DNA of 64,000 nt from Paraspadella gotoi. Its lineage: Eukaryota; Chaetognatha. Made by a program: the position numbers and the translations under genes. Below the pieces are notes generated by a model. It saw only the letters and a list, made by a program, of their open reading frames with translations. It was not told the DNA's origin and did not search any database. Shown here one piece after another: positions 21,901 to 34,384 of this stretch (the stretch's first letter is position 1; each line of letters starts with the position of its first letter). The stretch covers positions 3,836,301-3,900,300 of the forward strand of contig CM119270.1 in the NCBI GenBank assembly GCA_051294375.1, in the 5' to 3' direction.

Positions 21901-22821
21901 CGGCGCCGCGAGGACGTCTTGCGGACTTTGGGCGGAAGCGGCGACGTCTCCGTGAGACGTTTGGTGACGGAGATGATGTTGGGATCGATGTCGTATTCGA
22001 TGTCGTCGAGACGAGGGTGGAGTCCGCCGTGGAGGAAGTCCTCTCTGGCAAAAAAAAAGGTTTGAGAAATTATTTTTTAAGATAAATTTAAACGAACGAA
22101 CGAACAAATTAGGATCGATAGCTACGAGCAAAAAAAATGAGAGAAATTTTGAAATCTTATGAATTATAAAAATTATAAATTATGTTAATTGTTTAAAAAT
22201 CTTAAGAGAAGGCCTCCCGCATAAGTTAAAATTTCAAGATTGTAAATTACCCGACTGTCTTTTAACTCTTTCGTTTTACACCAAAAATTTAATTCTTTTA
22301 AAATTGTCGTTTTCTTAATATACTCAATAGGTTTACAGTTGGAAACAACTATAAAAATAAACATTGCGTTACCTTCTAAAAAAGATAAAATTTATAGTAA
22401 GAAACAATCAAGTTAATCCAGCAAAGAAATAAAAAGGAAATATAACAAACAAAGTAAAACTCGAAATAAAACACCCTATTTTCCCCGAGCTATGAAAATG
22501 AATAAATTATAAAAACTACTTTTTTCACAATGAAAGGTTCAATATTTTCTACTTAATTTACGTACTTACGATAATTTTAAAATCTTAAGAATACCAATTT
22601 CGATAAGCTCGAAGAGACCTACGAGTACCCGGTATTCCCTTATCTTACCTGAGCTGCTTTTGCCCGGCCCAAACTCTGCCGACGGGCAGGTCGATCATGA
22701 CGAAAGCGTCGACTCCGTGCAAGGAACTGATCTTCAACGCAGCCTCCAACAGGATGGACGTTATCGAGGATTCGCTCGTTTCCAATCGATTCAACAAACC
22801 ATAGTTTAACATCGTGGACAT
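18902..22821 (-). CDS. Large Ser/Ala/Gly-rich protein with a divergent C-terminal homeodomain, 931 aa
   Basis: Four exons: 22649-22821, 20927-22044, 19490-20789, 18902-19106. Phases 2, 1 and 2 match across GT-AG introns. Residues 1-110 form a compact conserved-looking region (LLEAALKISSLHGVDAFVMI, VGRVWAGQKQL, then HPRLDDIEYDIDPN). Residues about 110-860 are low complexity. The last exon encodes a 60-residue homeodomain that ends almost at the stop. Counting from VRKRSGTF, Leu16, Tyr20, Leu40, Trp48, Phe49, Arg52 and Arg53 are in place, but the recognition helix reads VKNWFHTRRKKDKK, with Thr at position 51 where Asn is nearly invariant. I could not assign it to a homeobox class; it lacks the TALE loop. 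It is probably nuclear. Another upstream exon is possible. Confidence 0.8.
19177..19462. repeat. Long imperfect inverted repeat in the intron before the homeodomain exon
   Basis: Left arm about 19177-19285 and right arm about 19336-19462. The inner 75 nt align at roughly 85 percent (shared blocks TTGACCAATCA, GGCTTCCCTC, GGAACCG and GAGAGAAGAAAA against the reverse complement). Similarity continues outward through TCTCGCTT and ATAGATG. The loop is about 50 nt. In the pre-mRNA this would fold into a long duplex about 70 nt upstream of the last exon. It may be a foldback or MITE-type element. Confidence 0.85.
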
Positions 22822-23098
22822 TTCGGAAGACGAGATTTATATTAAGTTAAAAAGATTGTCTGGTTGCAGTTTTTAAATTGAGTTTAAAAATAAATATTAA
22901 GGCGTTTAGCACCACAAAGACCTTATAAAATAAGGGGAAGCTCACCGACTCCTGCAACGAGAGAAAATGTGTGCGCGAGGTTTATTTAAAATTAAAGCCA
23001 AAGGCAAAGGGGGATAAAAATAAACAGAAATTCAGACGTTCATCGTTCGACGTAAAAATTGTAAATGTGGGCGAGAGATTGAACGAGAGAAGAGTGCT

Positions 23099-24562
23099 TC
23101 ACTTCTTGCTTATGCCGGAAAGATTGGCGGCGGTGGTGACCGCGCCGAGCAAAGATCCGGCAACGTTTTCCGCGCTCTGACGGACCTTGAGGAAATTGGA
23201 GCCGACAGTGACGGCGCCGGAAAGTCCGCGATCGAGAAAGTCCCAAGTGTCTTGGTGATCAGGGCTAGTGTCCTGCAGCATGTAAAGCTCCGTCGATTTG
23301 TAGACAGCGGCTAGGAGAGCGCGTTTCGTGTACCTGGAGATAAATTATATTTGAATTTTTAATATTTAGTCATTCACCCTTAACAATTTTGCCCGGATAA
23401 AGAGAATAAATAAGTGGACGGCTATATCATATTTTTCAATTTTGCTAATAAGATCAGTAAAAAATCAAAAAGAGAGTGCTTCTAACAAGAACTTACCAAT
23501 TCGTGTCTGTGCTTTGATCGCCGGCGTAGTACCAAATATCGTCGCAGAGTTCGTAGAGATTGTTCAACGCCCCCTTGGCACCCTCTGGCGAGGCGAAGGT
23601 CGCCATGGCGTCCGACCAAGTATCCTTCACCGTCAGCGTCATCTTGAGTCGACGAACGAGGGCGTCGCGGACGAAGGCCGTCTGCGAAGGGATTTCCGCG
23701 TCCGCTTCGGCCGCAAGTTGCTCTCTCAGCTCGCGGTTGCATTTGGCATAAAAGTAGTTGGCGAGTTCCGAGGCGCCGCCGGGGAACATGCCTGAGGTTT
23801 AAGAGTCGAAATTTAGGTATAATTTAATGTAATTTTTATACAATTTTGGCCTTTTAAAGTTAACATTTAGAGAAAACATACTACAGCAATTAAATTATGT
23901 TTTGCAGGCGACCAACCATGGGCGACGCCGGGATAACCGTAGGATTCCGCAGCAGCGACGATGGCGGACACGGTCCAGCCGTGTGTCGGAACCAACTCCA
24001 GCGCCGCCTCCAAGATGCCATTGCGAATGTCATCCTCGTCGTAGTCATTTTCGTAAGGCTCCTCTTGGTCTTCGAAAAAACCCTTGAAAAAGAATTGAAT
24101 GAAAGGAAATTAAATAAATTAAATCAGTAAAATAAGCAAATAATCAAGGTTCCCTACTTTGTCGTCACTGACTCCCTCGGGATAAGACTCTGGATGATAG
24201 TGCTGAACCCCCTGTCCTTGTCCGACGCCAAAGTGGTAAGGGGATTCGTGTGCAGATTCGGTCTGAGCGGAAGCGGCCACTTCAGGATTCTGTCCAAGAT
24301 CGTAGGGGGGGCGTTGGATGGAGAAAAGGGGAGATCGACGGGATTGCGAGAGGCATACGGAGAAGCTTCGAGCCCAGGGAAGGCCTGTACGACAATTATT
24401 ATTATAACGTAATCAATATTTTATAAATAATAAAAGGAAAGCCAAACCGGTGATTTGTGAAATTTTGGAGGGAGAGTTTATCAGCGGAAACTTGGATGAG
24501 CAGCACAAGAGTCGAGGAATTTTGGATAAGTTTTTCGCCGCAAGGGCGTAAGGATTAGCCAT
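23099..24562 (-). CDS. COQ9: COQ9, lipid-binding ubiquinone biosynthesis protein, 345 aa
   Basis: Five exons: 24448-24562, 24158-24384, 23917-24082, 23497-23791, 23099-23333. All phases agree. Residues 1-110 are Arg/Ser-rich with a mitochondrial presequence character. The conserved core starts at about residue 130 (IRNGILEAALELVPTHGWTV), the TetR-like helical fold of COQ9, followed by MFPGGASELANYF, KDTWSDAMATFASPEGA and AVYKSTELYMLQDTSPDHQD with TWDFLDRGL, all typical of the family. COQ9 works in the mitochondrial matrix, where it delivers coenzyme Q intermediates to COQ7. Length is close to human COQ9 (318 aa). The stop lies 277 bp upstream of the homeodomain gene's ATG on the same strand; an AATAAA (minus strand) sits in that gap at about 22981-22987. 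Confidence 0.95.
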
Positions 24563-25704
24563 TTCAAATAACTAAACAATTGACCTAAATCAACCAAGAT
24601 TAACATGATGATTAACAATTGTAGCGAAAACAGAGAAAAAACACTTTGTAATTTTATTGTATGAGAGTTTTGAAAAAAACTTCTCGAGGGAACTGTTTAT
24701 TAATATTAAGTAGAGAGAAAATTAAATCATAATTGAAACATTATTGAGACCAGAAAAAAAATTCTGTAGTTAGGTTCTTTTTTACAAGATGAAAAGTCAT
24801 GAATATTAAGTTCAAAATAACAGTCAACAAGAAAAACGTAAATATCAAACTTTGTATATATAATTATATATCTTCTATCTTTGAAAATGCATACCAGAAA
24901 AAGCTACACCCAACATAGACGCTTATGTAAATTGAAGCATCGAACATATCTCCATTTTGTATAGGTTCTGTTATCTGGAACGTAACAATACAAAATTGTA
25001 TATTCAGCAATTAAGGTGCTTCTATCACAGCAAACTTATTTATTGTTATCACTTACTAGAAAATTAATTTATAATATACTTAAGCTAAAGCTTTAAAATT
25101 CACATAGAAGCCATTAAAATGAGGCACATAAAGTTAAATCAGATAAAAATTATCCGAATGAACTTCTTTTTATTCAAAGGCCTAGAAGGTGATACTTCTT
25201 AGGGAAAAGCTCAAAAACCAATTGTGCACAATATAATCATTCTCATAAGAGTTGCAGTTATAAAAAATCTGAACAGAAAACAATAATGAAAAAAATTACT
25301 TCAGATTTTCGGTGTCAAAAATGAAGTGCAGCACTGCAACGCCTTTGAACACGCAGTTGTAAAATACTAGTCAGAAGTCATTTCAAGGTCATCAAACTCC
25401 TCAGAAATGCATCCAGATTGAAGTCGAATACAATTTTGTTTAGGAATAAGTTAACAGACTACATTATTAAAAATCAGCTACAATAGATCAGAAGTTGCTT
25501 ATAATTTCTCCCTTGAGTATTGTCACTCTAAACATATAAATCATTTCTAAAATCTACGATAGAAATAGAAATCGTTAATGGTTCCGTTCCGCTGATAAAA
25601 CTAAGACTGTTTATAAGTATAGAGTAAAGTAAGAAAAGTAAAAAAAAAAAAAAAAAATTCCGTTCATCTCCCAGGTTAAGGTCCGTATTGGCATTTTTCG
25701 TTAT
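24563..25704. other. Spacer between COQ9 and PHLDB
   Basis: AT-rich with no open frame of interest. It presumably holds the PHLDB 3' untranslated region and the COQ9 promoter. A run of 17 A lies at about 25643. No repeat or RNA gene was recognised. Confidence 0.5.
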
Positions 25705-28700
25705 TCAAGACATATAAGCTTCGTAAGCCTCTGCGCCGGTAAAAATGACGTCCACCCAAATCCGCATGGCTTCCGGCGACGGGGCATAAAAGAAGTACAA
25801 TCTGTCTAGCGTTTTCACCACAAAGGTGAGTTTTGGGTTGGGACTCTTCACGGTTTGCAAGTGATCCGGGTAAGTCTCCTGTATCGATTGGAAGTAGATT
25901 CCCCCTCGAGGTTTCGTCTCCGACTTGTCGGTGTAATAAGACAAAGACCTTTTGTGTCGGTCCAAAACGAACCAGCGTTTATTCCAAACTTTAAATTTGG
26001 AGCCGAGTTTGTGCAAGAAGCCGCGGCAGGAGTAGGCGCCTATTTCTACGTCCGGGCAAAGATCGACGTGGTGGCCGGCGAGGTCGATGTGGGCGCGGAG
26101 ATTAAAGTCGTCCCCTTTGCCGCGGACGGGCAAGTATCTCGTCAAGGGTCTGGCTTGCGCCGCCGCCGATTTTTTCTGCCTCAATTGAACTTCCATGGAT
26201 TCACGGCGTCGCGTCTCTTCCGCCAGCCGCTGCTCAAGATCTTCTCTCTTGCGCCGTTCCTCCTCGCGCTGCAGCAGCTGCGTCGAGAGGATCCGCTTCA
26301 GCTGCGGCGAGAGCTGATCGGCACCGGGTAAGTCGCCGAAACCATCGGTGGAACAGTTGCTGGTGTCCTTGTCGCTCTCGGAATACTCGTCGGAAGTAAG
26401 GCCGTTTTGATCGGTGACCGGACGGCGACCAGATTCGCGCAGGGGTGAGTCTCTCAAGGAAATCGAGACATCGAATCCTTTGTTCCTGAGGGCGGTAAGT
26501 TGTTCTTCGATCGCCTTCTTTTTCAACTCGAGGATTTTTCGTTTCTCCATTTGCGACGAACTGCGCAAGGTGTTGTATCCGCTGTTGCATCCTCCGGTAG
26601 ATATTGGCGAAGGGGTGGTCGGCGGGGGCCTCGACGTATCGTCGAGCATCGAATTGTCCGAGTCCGAGGATTGGCTGAGTCGCGTGGGGTCCTGGGCATC
26701 GTCATCCCCGTGACGGGATTTCGGAGAGGAATTCTCTAGCGGCGTTTTAAATTTTCCGAACTTTTCTATCTCCTTTAATTTCTCCTTTTCTAACTGGAAT
26801 TCGGCGACGAGCCTTTCCCGACGAACCTCCAACGTTTCCGTGTCTCTCTTGCACTGCAACAGCATCTCCCTCTGTTGATCGTCGATCTCACGCAGCCGTT
26901 GCTCCCTCTCCCTCCGCGTCTCCTCCAACGATCTCTGCTCTTGCTGCAACTGTCGCTGAATCTCCTCTTTCTCTTCTTCGTACTTGGATTCTAGTTCGAG
27001 CTGCTGAAACTCCATGTCCTCGAAGACTTTTCTCTCGCTGTCCAGCACCTCGTTGATGGCCTTGCACTGCGCCTCCAACCCCTGACGTTCTGCGGAGTCG
27101 CCGAGTTTTGCCAACTCTCTCTCCACAAACTCTAGCTTTTGTTCGATACCTTCGATCTTTTGTTTCTCTGCCCGCAGATGATTCGCCTGCACCCTCTTCG
27201 CTTCTGCCGCTTTTTCCAGCAACTCCTTCTCTCGACGCCGCAGCGCCACCAGCGCCGTTTCCTCCTCGTAAAGAGCTTCTCGTTCGGTGCGGTGCTCCCC
27301 TTCCAACAAAGCGCGTTCCAACTCCATTTCCCGAATCACCTCCGTCTGCTGTTGCTCTAAATCCACGACTTTGGCTTTTATTTCCGACATACGCTTGACG
27401 ATGATCTTGTGTTCCGCGCCAGCTTTGCCCGTCAGCGGCGTCAAATCGGTCGACGGAGTTTTGGACGGGGACGATGCGGCGTTGTCCGGCGTCCGATTTG
27501 GACTAACTTGAGTTCCTTGATCCTTCAAGTCGTTTGAGGGGACAGAGAGAAGCTTGTCAGAGGATGAGCTGGAGGATCCACTGAGACGCAGACCGGAATC
27601 GTGACTCTCTTCCTTTTGCCACAAGCTTCCCTCCCCTCGTTCGGCGCTGGACGCGTCCAAAGAACGAGCGTCAGTCTCGGCCGCGGCGTTGGGGTCAGCC
27701 TCGGCCGGCGACGCTTTCTCGGCGAACGTGAAGGAAATCAGCGTAACTCCGTCGTGGACAGTTTCCGTCAACACTCCCAAACCGGCTCCGGAGCCTCCAT
27801 TTTCTTCCGATGTCAAGTTTTCCTCCACGTCGGCGGAGACGTGGATCTCCGCGACGCAAGTGACTTGATTCGCTTCAGGATTCGTTTTTATCTTTTTCAA
27901 AGTCTTGGGTTCTTCGACGTCGACGGCGGGCGGATCGTCGTAGTCGTCGTCGACGCCGTCGTCTTTCGGCTTCGCGGGAGAGGTGTCCGAGTTGGCGAGG
28001 ATGGCGTTGGGCGTCTCGTTTCTCTCTGGCGGCGTCGGCATGGATTCTTTCATCGCCGCTGATTCTTCCTCGAAGACGTTTTCCTCTTTCGATTCGGCCT
28101 TCGACGCCGCTTCGCTCTTGTCGTCGTCGTCCACGACGCCCTCGAGGGAATCCTCAGACGAGAGGGAGTGGAGGCTGCCCTGTTTGCTGTCCTTTCGTTG
28201 TTTCATGCGACTAAGCGACCCGTTTGTTTTGATGCCGCGTTGGAAGGCGGGGGAGGAGCAATAGTTGGACCCGTCAAGGATCGGAGATTTGGGCGGCGAT
28301 GAACGGAAAGCCGCTTCGCCGTCGAGGGACCCGCCAAAGTTAGAAGACGACGAGACCGCGCCTGTACGGAAATTATCGGTTAGACTTTTTACAGACATAT
28401 TTAACATGTCTACCACTTAGCAGTCATGCAAAAAAACCTGCAAGAATAAACAAAGCCATTATATTTCATTTTCTCATTAGTTTTTGACGGCTTCTTTTCT
28501 TTTCATGACAATTACACGATTCAAACAACCTGCGATTAAAGTTTCCTTCGTTGCCTCGTTGGGAGAGTTGGAGGATGAGCCAAGACCGTAAGCCTTCCTC
28601 CCGAGTTTGGAGAGCGGAGGTGGACTCTGCGACCCGACGCCGAACGAACTTTTTAGATGCGATGACTTTTCTACTTTGATGTCGTCGGTCGTCGCCGCCT

Positions 28701-31411
28701 TCACCGTCTCCTCAGCCTTCGGAATTCCCGATGAACTCGTCCCCAGCGACCCCATCATCGAAGCCGACATTCCCACGTTCTGTTTCGCGTATTCTTCGCA
28801 AATCCGCAAAATTTCGTCGAGGCGCTCGACCTCGGCCTTTTGGGCCTCCTGCTCCTTCTTGCGGGCTTCCACGATCTCGCGATGCTTCCGCAGCAACTGC
28901 AGCTGCTCCTCGCCGAGATTCGAGGCGTCGTCGTCCTCGTAATAAGTGATGTGACGTCCGTCGATCATGAATTCCTCCGTCAAGACCGCGTCCGGATGCG
29001 CGGCCGCAAAGTCAGCAGCCAACGCGATCGGCGACCCCGCCGTTTCTCGATGCGGCGGCACCGGAGGAGGCAGAACGTGCGTCGCCGACTCCTCGCTCGA
29101 CTCGGGCTGATCGTTGGGCGTTGGCGAAATGCTCGTGCGAGACCCGAAGCTGTGACGCGACGAACTGTTGGAGAACAAAAGTTTTTCGCCCAAAAAGGAG
29201 TTGGAGGACAGGCGGTAGTTGGAGGCGGACGACGGCGTCGGCGAGGAGGCGTTTGGCGGCGGCGACGACAAATCTCGGGGTTTCGCGGAGGACGACGATG
29301 CTGACGAGTTGGGGGAGACTGGGGAAGGTTGAAGAGCGAGTTTGGAAAGCGTTTGACTCAGGGACGAGGTCCTTTGCGGGGGGAGGGCGGATCTTTGAGC
29401 GGAGGGCGTGGCAGTGGCGCTAAGTGATGTCGTTGTCGTCGAAGTTGTTGAAGTTTCGTCGTTCATCAACGTAGGAGTCTTAGGAGACATCGAATCTGTC
29501 TTCTCGTCGGTAGCGCTCGTTTCTATCGAATCCTCACCCAACTCTTTCGAAGAAACGTCCGGCATCGACGCCGACACGGAAGAGGCGACCGTCTCTAAGA
29601 ATACGGCGCCCCCCGCTGACGCTTCAACGATGGAAGGCGTCGACGAAGCGATAGAAGCGACGGTGACGACGCCATTGGGCTCGCGGAGGTCGACGGAAGC
29701 GCGAGGAGTCGCCGACGATGACGCCGAAGACCGCGGCGTCGAAGACGGCGTCGTAGAAGTAGAGTCTCCCGAGGAGAGGCGCGCCTTTGCGTTGACCGGC
29801 GACGGTTTCGCCGGCACCGAAGGTTTGGGCAAAGTCGTCTTCGGGACGGGGAGGGGAGACGGTCGATGTTGGCCGTCCGGTGTCGGCGGCGTCGACGGCG
29901 CTTCGGCACGAATCATTTTAGGCTTGGGCGCTGTCGCCGGCTTCGGACCCGGCGCCGGTCTGAACGGAGAGGCTCCATTGACGGCGACGCCGTTGGGGAA
30001 GGAAGAGCGACGAGGTTCGTCGACGAAACCGTTGAGAAGTGGAGCAACGCCGTCGTTATGGAGACCTGGAGAAGAGAATTCGAATCCGTAATATAAATAT
30101 AATATAATATATTATATAATAATATAATAAATATAAATCATGTCTTTTAATGTCCGTTGACACTAAGTAAATGTTTAACCATAACACGATTGAGACATAA
30201 AAATCAAGGAACTTTAAATAAATATAATTTATATTAGCGACTATCCCTGGTGAGTGGTGAGATTTCCATTCTATAAGTCCCCCGGTAAAAAAACGTTGGA
30301 ACGTTTGAAGTCCTTCAAACGTTGTAAAAAGAAGATTTTCCTCACCAGCCTCGAAAAAGTCGTGAAATTTGAAATAATTGCACGTTCCCAAGAGGATGAC
30401 GTTTCCCTGAGCCAATTTAGTCGTCGTCGTCGTCCTCACTCCGTCGATAAAGCAGATGGGGTCGTCGTTATCGTTGGCGTTTGTGTCGTCGTCGTCGTCG
30501 CCGTTGGCGTTAGGGTCGTCGCCGTTGGCGCAGGATTTGGCGCGGTTAAATGGCGTGAGCGTGACGCAGTTGCCGTCGTTGTTGAGGACGCAGTGCGTCG
30601 GTAGAATTCCGTCGCCTTTGATGAAAATGTCCTGGGAGGGGAAGAGGTTTTCTTGACATTATGGCATTGACATTACTCTTGACATTACTCTGAAACTTGT
30701 TGTGTCCACAACATAATTGTTACATTAAAGGTACTTGATGTATACGTCTGCAACTTAAATAATATAACATACAGAGTAAATACATTATAAAACATATAAC
30801 TAATTTACAAACGCTTTACTGTATAGGTAGGAAATTGATTCTCTGCAAACTTTAAATAAATTTATCATAGACAATGACATAACGATCGAGGAAAATAACC
30901 GATGGATCCGTTTCCTCCGCTCACCTGTCCTTCGTCCTCAACGTCGGCGCCGATTTTCGTCGCCCCGACGAAAACCGGAAGTCGTCGAGTAATCGTCTCC
31001 CGAGTCGTCGCGTCCAGCGCTAATAGACACGGGTGGAACTTCTGGTGAAGGTTGGTGGAGGAAGAGTTGGCGTTGACCTTGAGAGAGAGAGATGGACAAA
31101 TATTTTACTAATTAATTTATTAAGGCAGGCGAAAAATAAATATTTAAAGTTCTAAAAAAAGAAAAACTTTTTTCTCGAAAAATGACGTTGATCTCTCTCT
31201 TTCTCGATGCGGGGAAAAAAATGATTTTATTCACGACGTAAATTAGGTCGTCAATGTAAAAGAGCTCGGGAATAAAGAATAAGGAATTTGATTCGCTCTT
31301 TTTATCGTAAACCGATCTTCACTTTACGATCCACGTTTTATTTTCTGTCGAACCAGGCCCACGAGTTTTTTTACCACGGTTTACTCCCCCCTACCTTAAT
31401 TCTCACTAGAG

Positions 31412-31453
<42 letters not shown>

Positions 31454-32434
31454 GAAAGAGAAAAGTTGGGAGGAGAGAAACTGGCCATAAATCATACTTT
31501 TTCCCTTTTCCCACTCAACCGACATGTCGACAAAAAACGAGGAAAAAGAAGAGGGAGAAAATTGAAAGAAAAAAAAGGAAAAAAGATGGAAAACTGAAGA
31601 AAGAAAAATAAAGAAAGATAAAAACCAAAGGAAGAGGAAGATTGGAGAGGAAGAGGGGAAAGTAGGGGGGGGCGACGTGAAGAAAAAGTTTTAGCCCCGG
31701 GAAAAAACAGATTTATTGTGTCTGCGGCACTTTGGGGCGCCGAGAAGGGATGGGAGATGGAAAGATTGATAATAAAATGATAGATAGATTTTTTTTTTTC
31801 GCGGGGGGGGGGGGGTAGAAATAGGAAGATACATAGAGAGGGAGGGGGGAGTCGGGGGGGGGGACAGAAAATATGAGACAAAGGAGAAAGAGAGCGAGAG
31901 AAACTAGAAGAAATGAAAAAAAGATTAAAGTACGGCAGTAAATCCCCTTCAAGGGTTTGTTTTTTTTTTTTGGTTTTCTCTTTTCTTTAAGCCGAAAAGT
32001 TTTTCCTCCTTTCGCTTGTTATTTTTCGCACCATGGGATAAAGGACGGGAGGTTTTATCCACCCAAAATTCTCGTTCTTCATGGGGTTTATATCCTTCCG
32101 CGCTTTTTAAAACGTGAGGGGGGGGGGGCGCAGATATAGAAAAGTAACGAAAAATAAAGAAGTTAAAATATAAGCAGAAGAAAAGTAGAAAAATAAACAT
32201 AAAAGTTGAAAAATATAGAGTAGCCAAAACTGGAAAGCGAGATCAGAAACAAATTCATAAACTTAACTCGAGCGTGAAACACGTGGACACCAACGCAATT
32301 ACAACATTCGCCCAATCGTCTTTACTTTCAACTTTTCCTCTCCTCACCTCTGATAACTTCCCCGCCGGGACGTAGGTGGCGCAGCCGGAGTGGAACTGCT
32401 CTCCCAGCGTCTTGATCGTCGTCGTCGACGCCAT
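25705..32434 (-). CDS. PHLDB: PHLDB/LL5-like protein: FHA, coiled coil and C-terminal PH domain, 1572 aa
   Basis: Five exons: 32348-32434, 30925-31077, 30346-30631, 28530-30065, 25705-28361. Phases agree throughout. Exons 1-3 encode an FHA domain (about residues 30-170; FVGATKIGAD, DIFIKGDGILPTHCVL, ICFIDGVRTTTTTKLAQGN), with an Asp/Asn-rich loop (about 127-142) inserted before the last strands. Exon 4 and the first third of exon 5 are Ser/Thr/Pro-rich disorder. A Glu/Gln/Arg coiled coil covers about 1020-1240, and a second helical segment about 1390-1440 (QREEERRKREDLEQRL). The C-terminal PH domain is at about 1464-1569 (RGFLHKLGSKFKVWNKRWFV). LL5/PHLDB proteins bind PIP3 through the PH domain and anchor microtubule-capture complexes at the basal cortex. 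The domain order is specific to this family. Confidence 0.93.
31409..31452. repeat. (GA)n microsatellite in PHLDB intron 1
   Basis: About 22 GA units with one C substitution, followed by purine-rich sequence to 31680 and G runs at 31803-31815 and 31854-31862. Confidence 0.95.
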
Positions 32435-33982
32435 CTCGTTGCCATTCAGTTTTCCGTAGTCGTTGCTGAACTTAAGATGGCGCGATGGGCGTTACTGGCG
32501 CTGAAGGGGGCGTGGCTTGGCAAATAAAAAAGACTTCCGAATCCGAGTGACGAGGTTTTTCGTTGGCTACGAGATTCTCGGGTCGACAAAAGGAAGAAGA
32601 TGAAGATGGCGTCGTTGAGGCAGAAAGATTCAATGATTTCGTTGTTGTTGTCGATGAACACTTTTTCTTTTATACTTTTTTCATCTCTTCTTCATCCAAC
32701 CGAAAGAGGGAAAAAAAAAATCCCAACAAACGGAATTCATCTCAGTTGAATTTGTTCCATCTTTCATTTTTGTAAACTCAAAAAAAAAAAGGGCAAGATT
32801 CTGAAGAAGAAAAAAAATCGTGGTTTATTGCTGTCACTGTCGAATTGATGTATCTAATGATGTAACCAATAATATATATATCGAATGATGTATCGAAGGT
32901 GGTGGTCAGAGGCGGAGAGTTAAATGTTAAGCACGAGCCTGATAGAGATTTTCTTTTCGCAGGTTGACCGACGAATACCAGCGCCGTCGTCGAGTGGTTC
33001 GCATTTTTGTTCAGCGAAAAATAATCAACAAAAGGGGGGGGAAAAACAAGTGGCGTATTTATTACCTAAAATGACAGAAAAAAAATAATTAGGTAATGAG
33101 TTTAACATTCCTTTGGAAGTAGCGATATAACGCGAATAATGATTTGAAAAAGATAATGATAATTCGAAATATCAAAATAATGATAAATCAAAAGAATGAT
33201 AATAAAAAAACCGGCAAGTTCTTTGACCACCGCAGCAGCAGACTGCGGGAGGCGGCGACTGAGGCGGAGACTGACTAAGCTGCACAGCATTGTCATTTCA
33301 TTCCTTTTTAATAGTAAATTTTACCGCGAAGCCACGACCTCATTGATTATCCTGTTTATTTAATTGAAATATAAATAAATTAGTCAATTTCTTGGCTTAC
33401 TTCTAAAGCTTTTTTATTTTTTCTCGCGATTTAATGTCAAGCCTTTCAACCGCCAAGTTTTTTTTTCCGCTGATAAAATTCCGATTAGGATATTTTGAAA
33501 ACATTTTTAACAAAAAAAAAAAAATTTAAAAAGGGGAAAAAAAATTAAGACGATAAAAATCCGCTCAGAGATTCGCTTCAGCTAGAATGAACTTCCAAAG
33601 TTTACGAAAGCCAAAGCCAAAATCTTCAAAAATTGGATATTATAATTATTATATTCCATAAGTATTAATTAGTATTATAGAAAAAACACTTATGCTTTTA
33701 AATATTGAATAAGACCAAGACGAATTTTATTTTTTAGTTTTGTTCTTATTTTTTTAACGAAAAATAAAAAAAACTTTAAGCCAAGTCTGGAGCCGAAAGA
33801 ATTTATAATAAAATTAAAACAGGGATTTTTGGAGCAGTTACAATTCAAACAGAAGCAGAATTAAATATCTTAAACGATTGAAATGAGTATTTTAACTAAC
33901 GCGGTATCATCCCTCGTTTACTCTATAGTTCGACAATATATCTCAGTGATTTTACACGACTTACTATAAATAAATAACGGCA

Positions 33983-34147
33983 AAAATTTTACTTTTGCCA
34001 ACCGGGGTTTTAAAAAAAATATTTAAAAATACTTATTAAAATTAAAAAAAAAATTATTATTTAATCACTTTAACCTTAAACCTTCTTAAGCATAACCACT
34101 CTTAACCTTAAACCCCCCTAACCCCGGTCGGCGAAAGTAAAATTAAC
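33983..34147. mobile_element. Small element with about 25-bp terminal inverted repeats
   Basis: AATTTTACTTTTGCCAACCG (GGGTT continues) near 33986 pairs with AACCCCGGTCGGCGAAAGTA near 34122, at about 22 of 25 positions. The arms enclose about 110 bp of AT-rich sequence with repeated TTAACCTTAAACC motifs. The shape suits a MITE. No target-site duplication was established. Confidence 0.45.
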
Positions 34148-34306
34148 CCCTTTAAGCCTTAAATGAAAACTTATGTATAAGATTATATTAATCTCCCTGA
34201 GTCCTAAACATTTAAAGTACGTGTTTTCCATCCCACGCCCAGGTTTACGCCGTATACCACACTAAATTGAGCGTTTTTATTAATTGAGCTAAAGCAACAG
34301 GCAGGT

Positions 34307-34384
34307 TTATAAATAATCCTCTTCGCGAATATTGCAGTCGACGGCGAAGACGGTAAAGATGTAATCGTCCAGACGCCGAATAAC
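34307..34384 (-). pseudogene. Exon-like open frame, possible terminal exon or gene relic
   Basis: A 25-codon frame (VIRRLDDYIFTVFAVDCNIR, then EEDYL and stop) follows a TTCGAG that could act as an acceptor at 34385. The codon choice (CGG CGT CTG GAC GAT TAC ATC) resembles the real exons here and stands out from the AT-rich surroundings. No upstream exon or family was recognised, so it may be a relic of a decayed gene. Confidence 0.3.
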
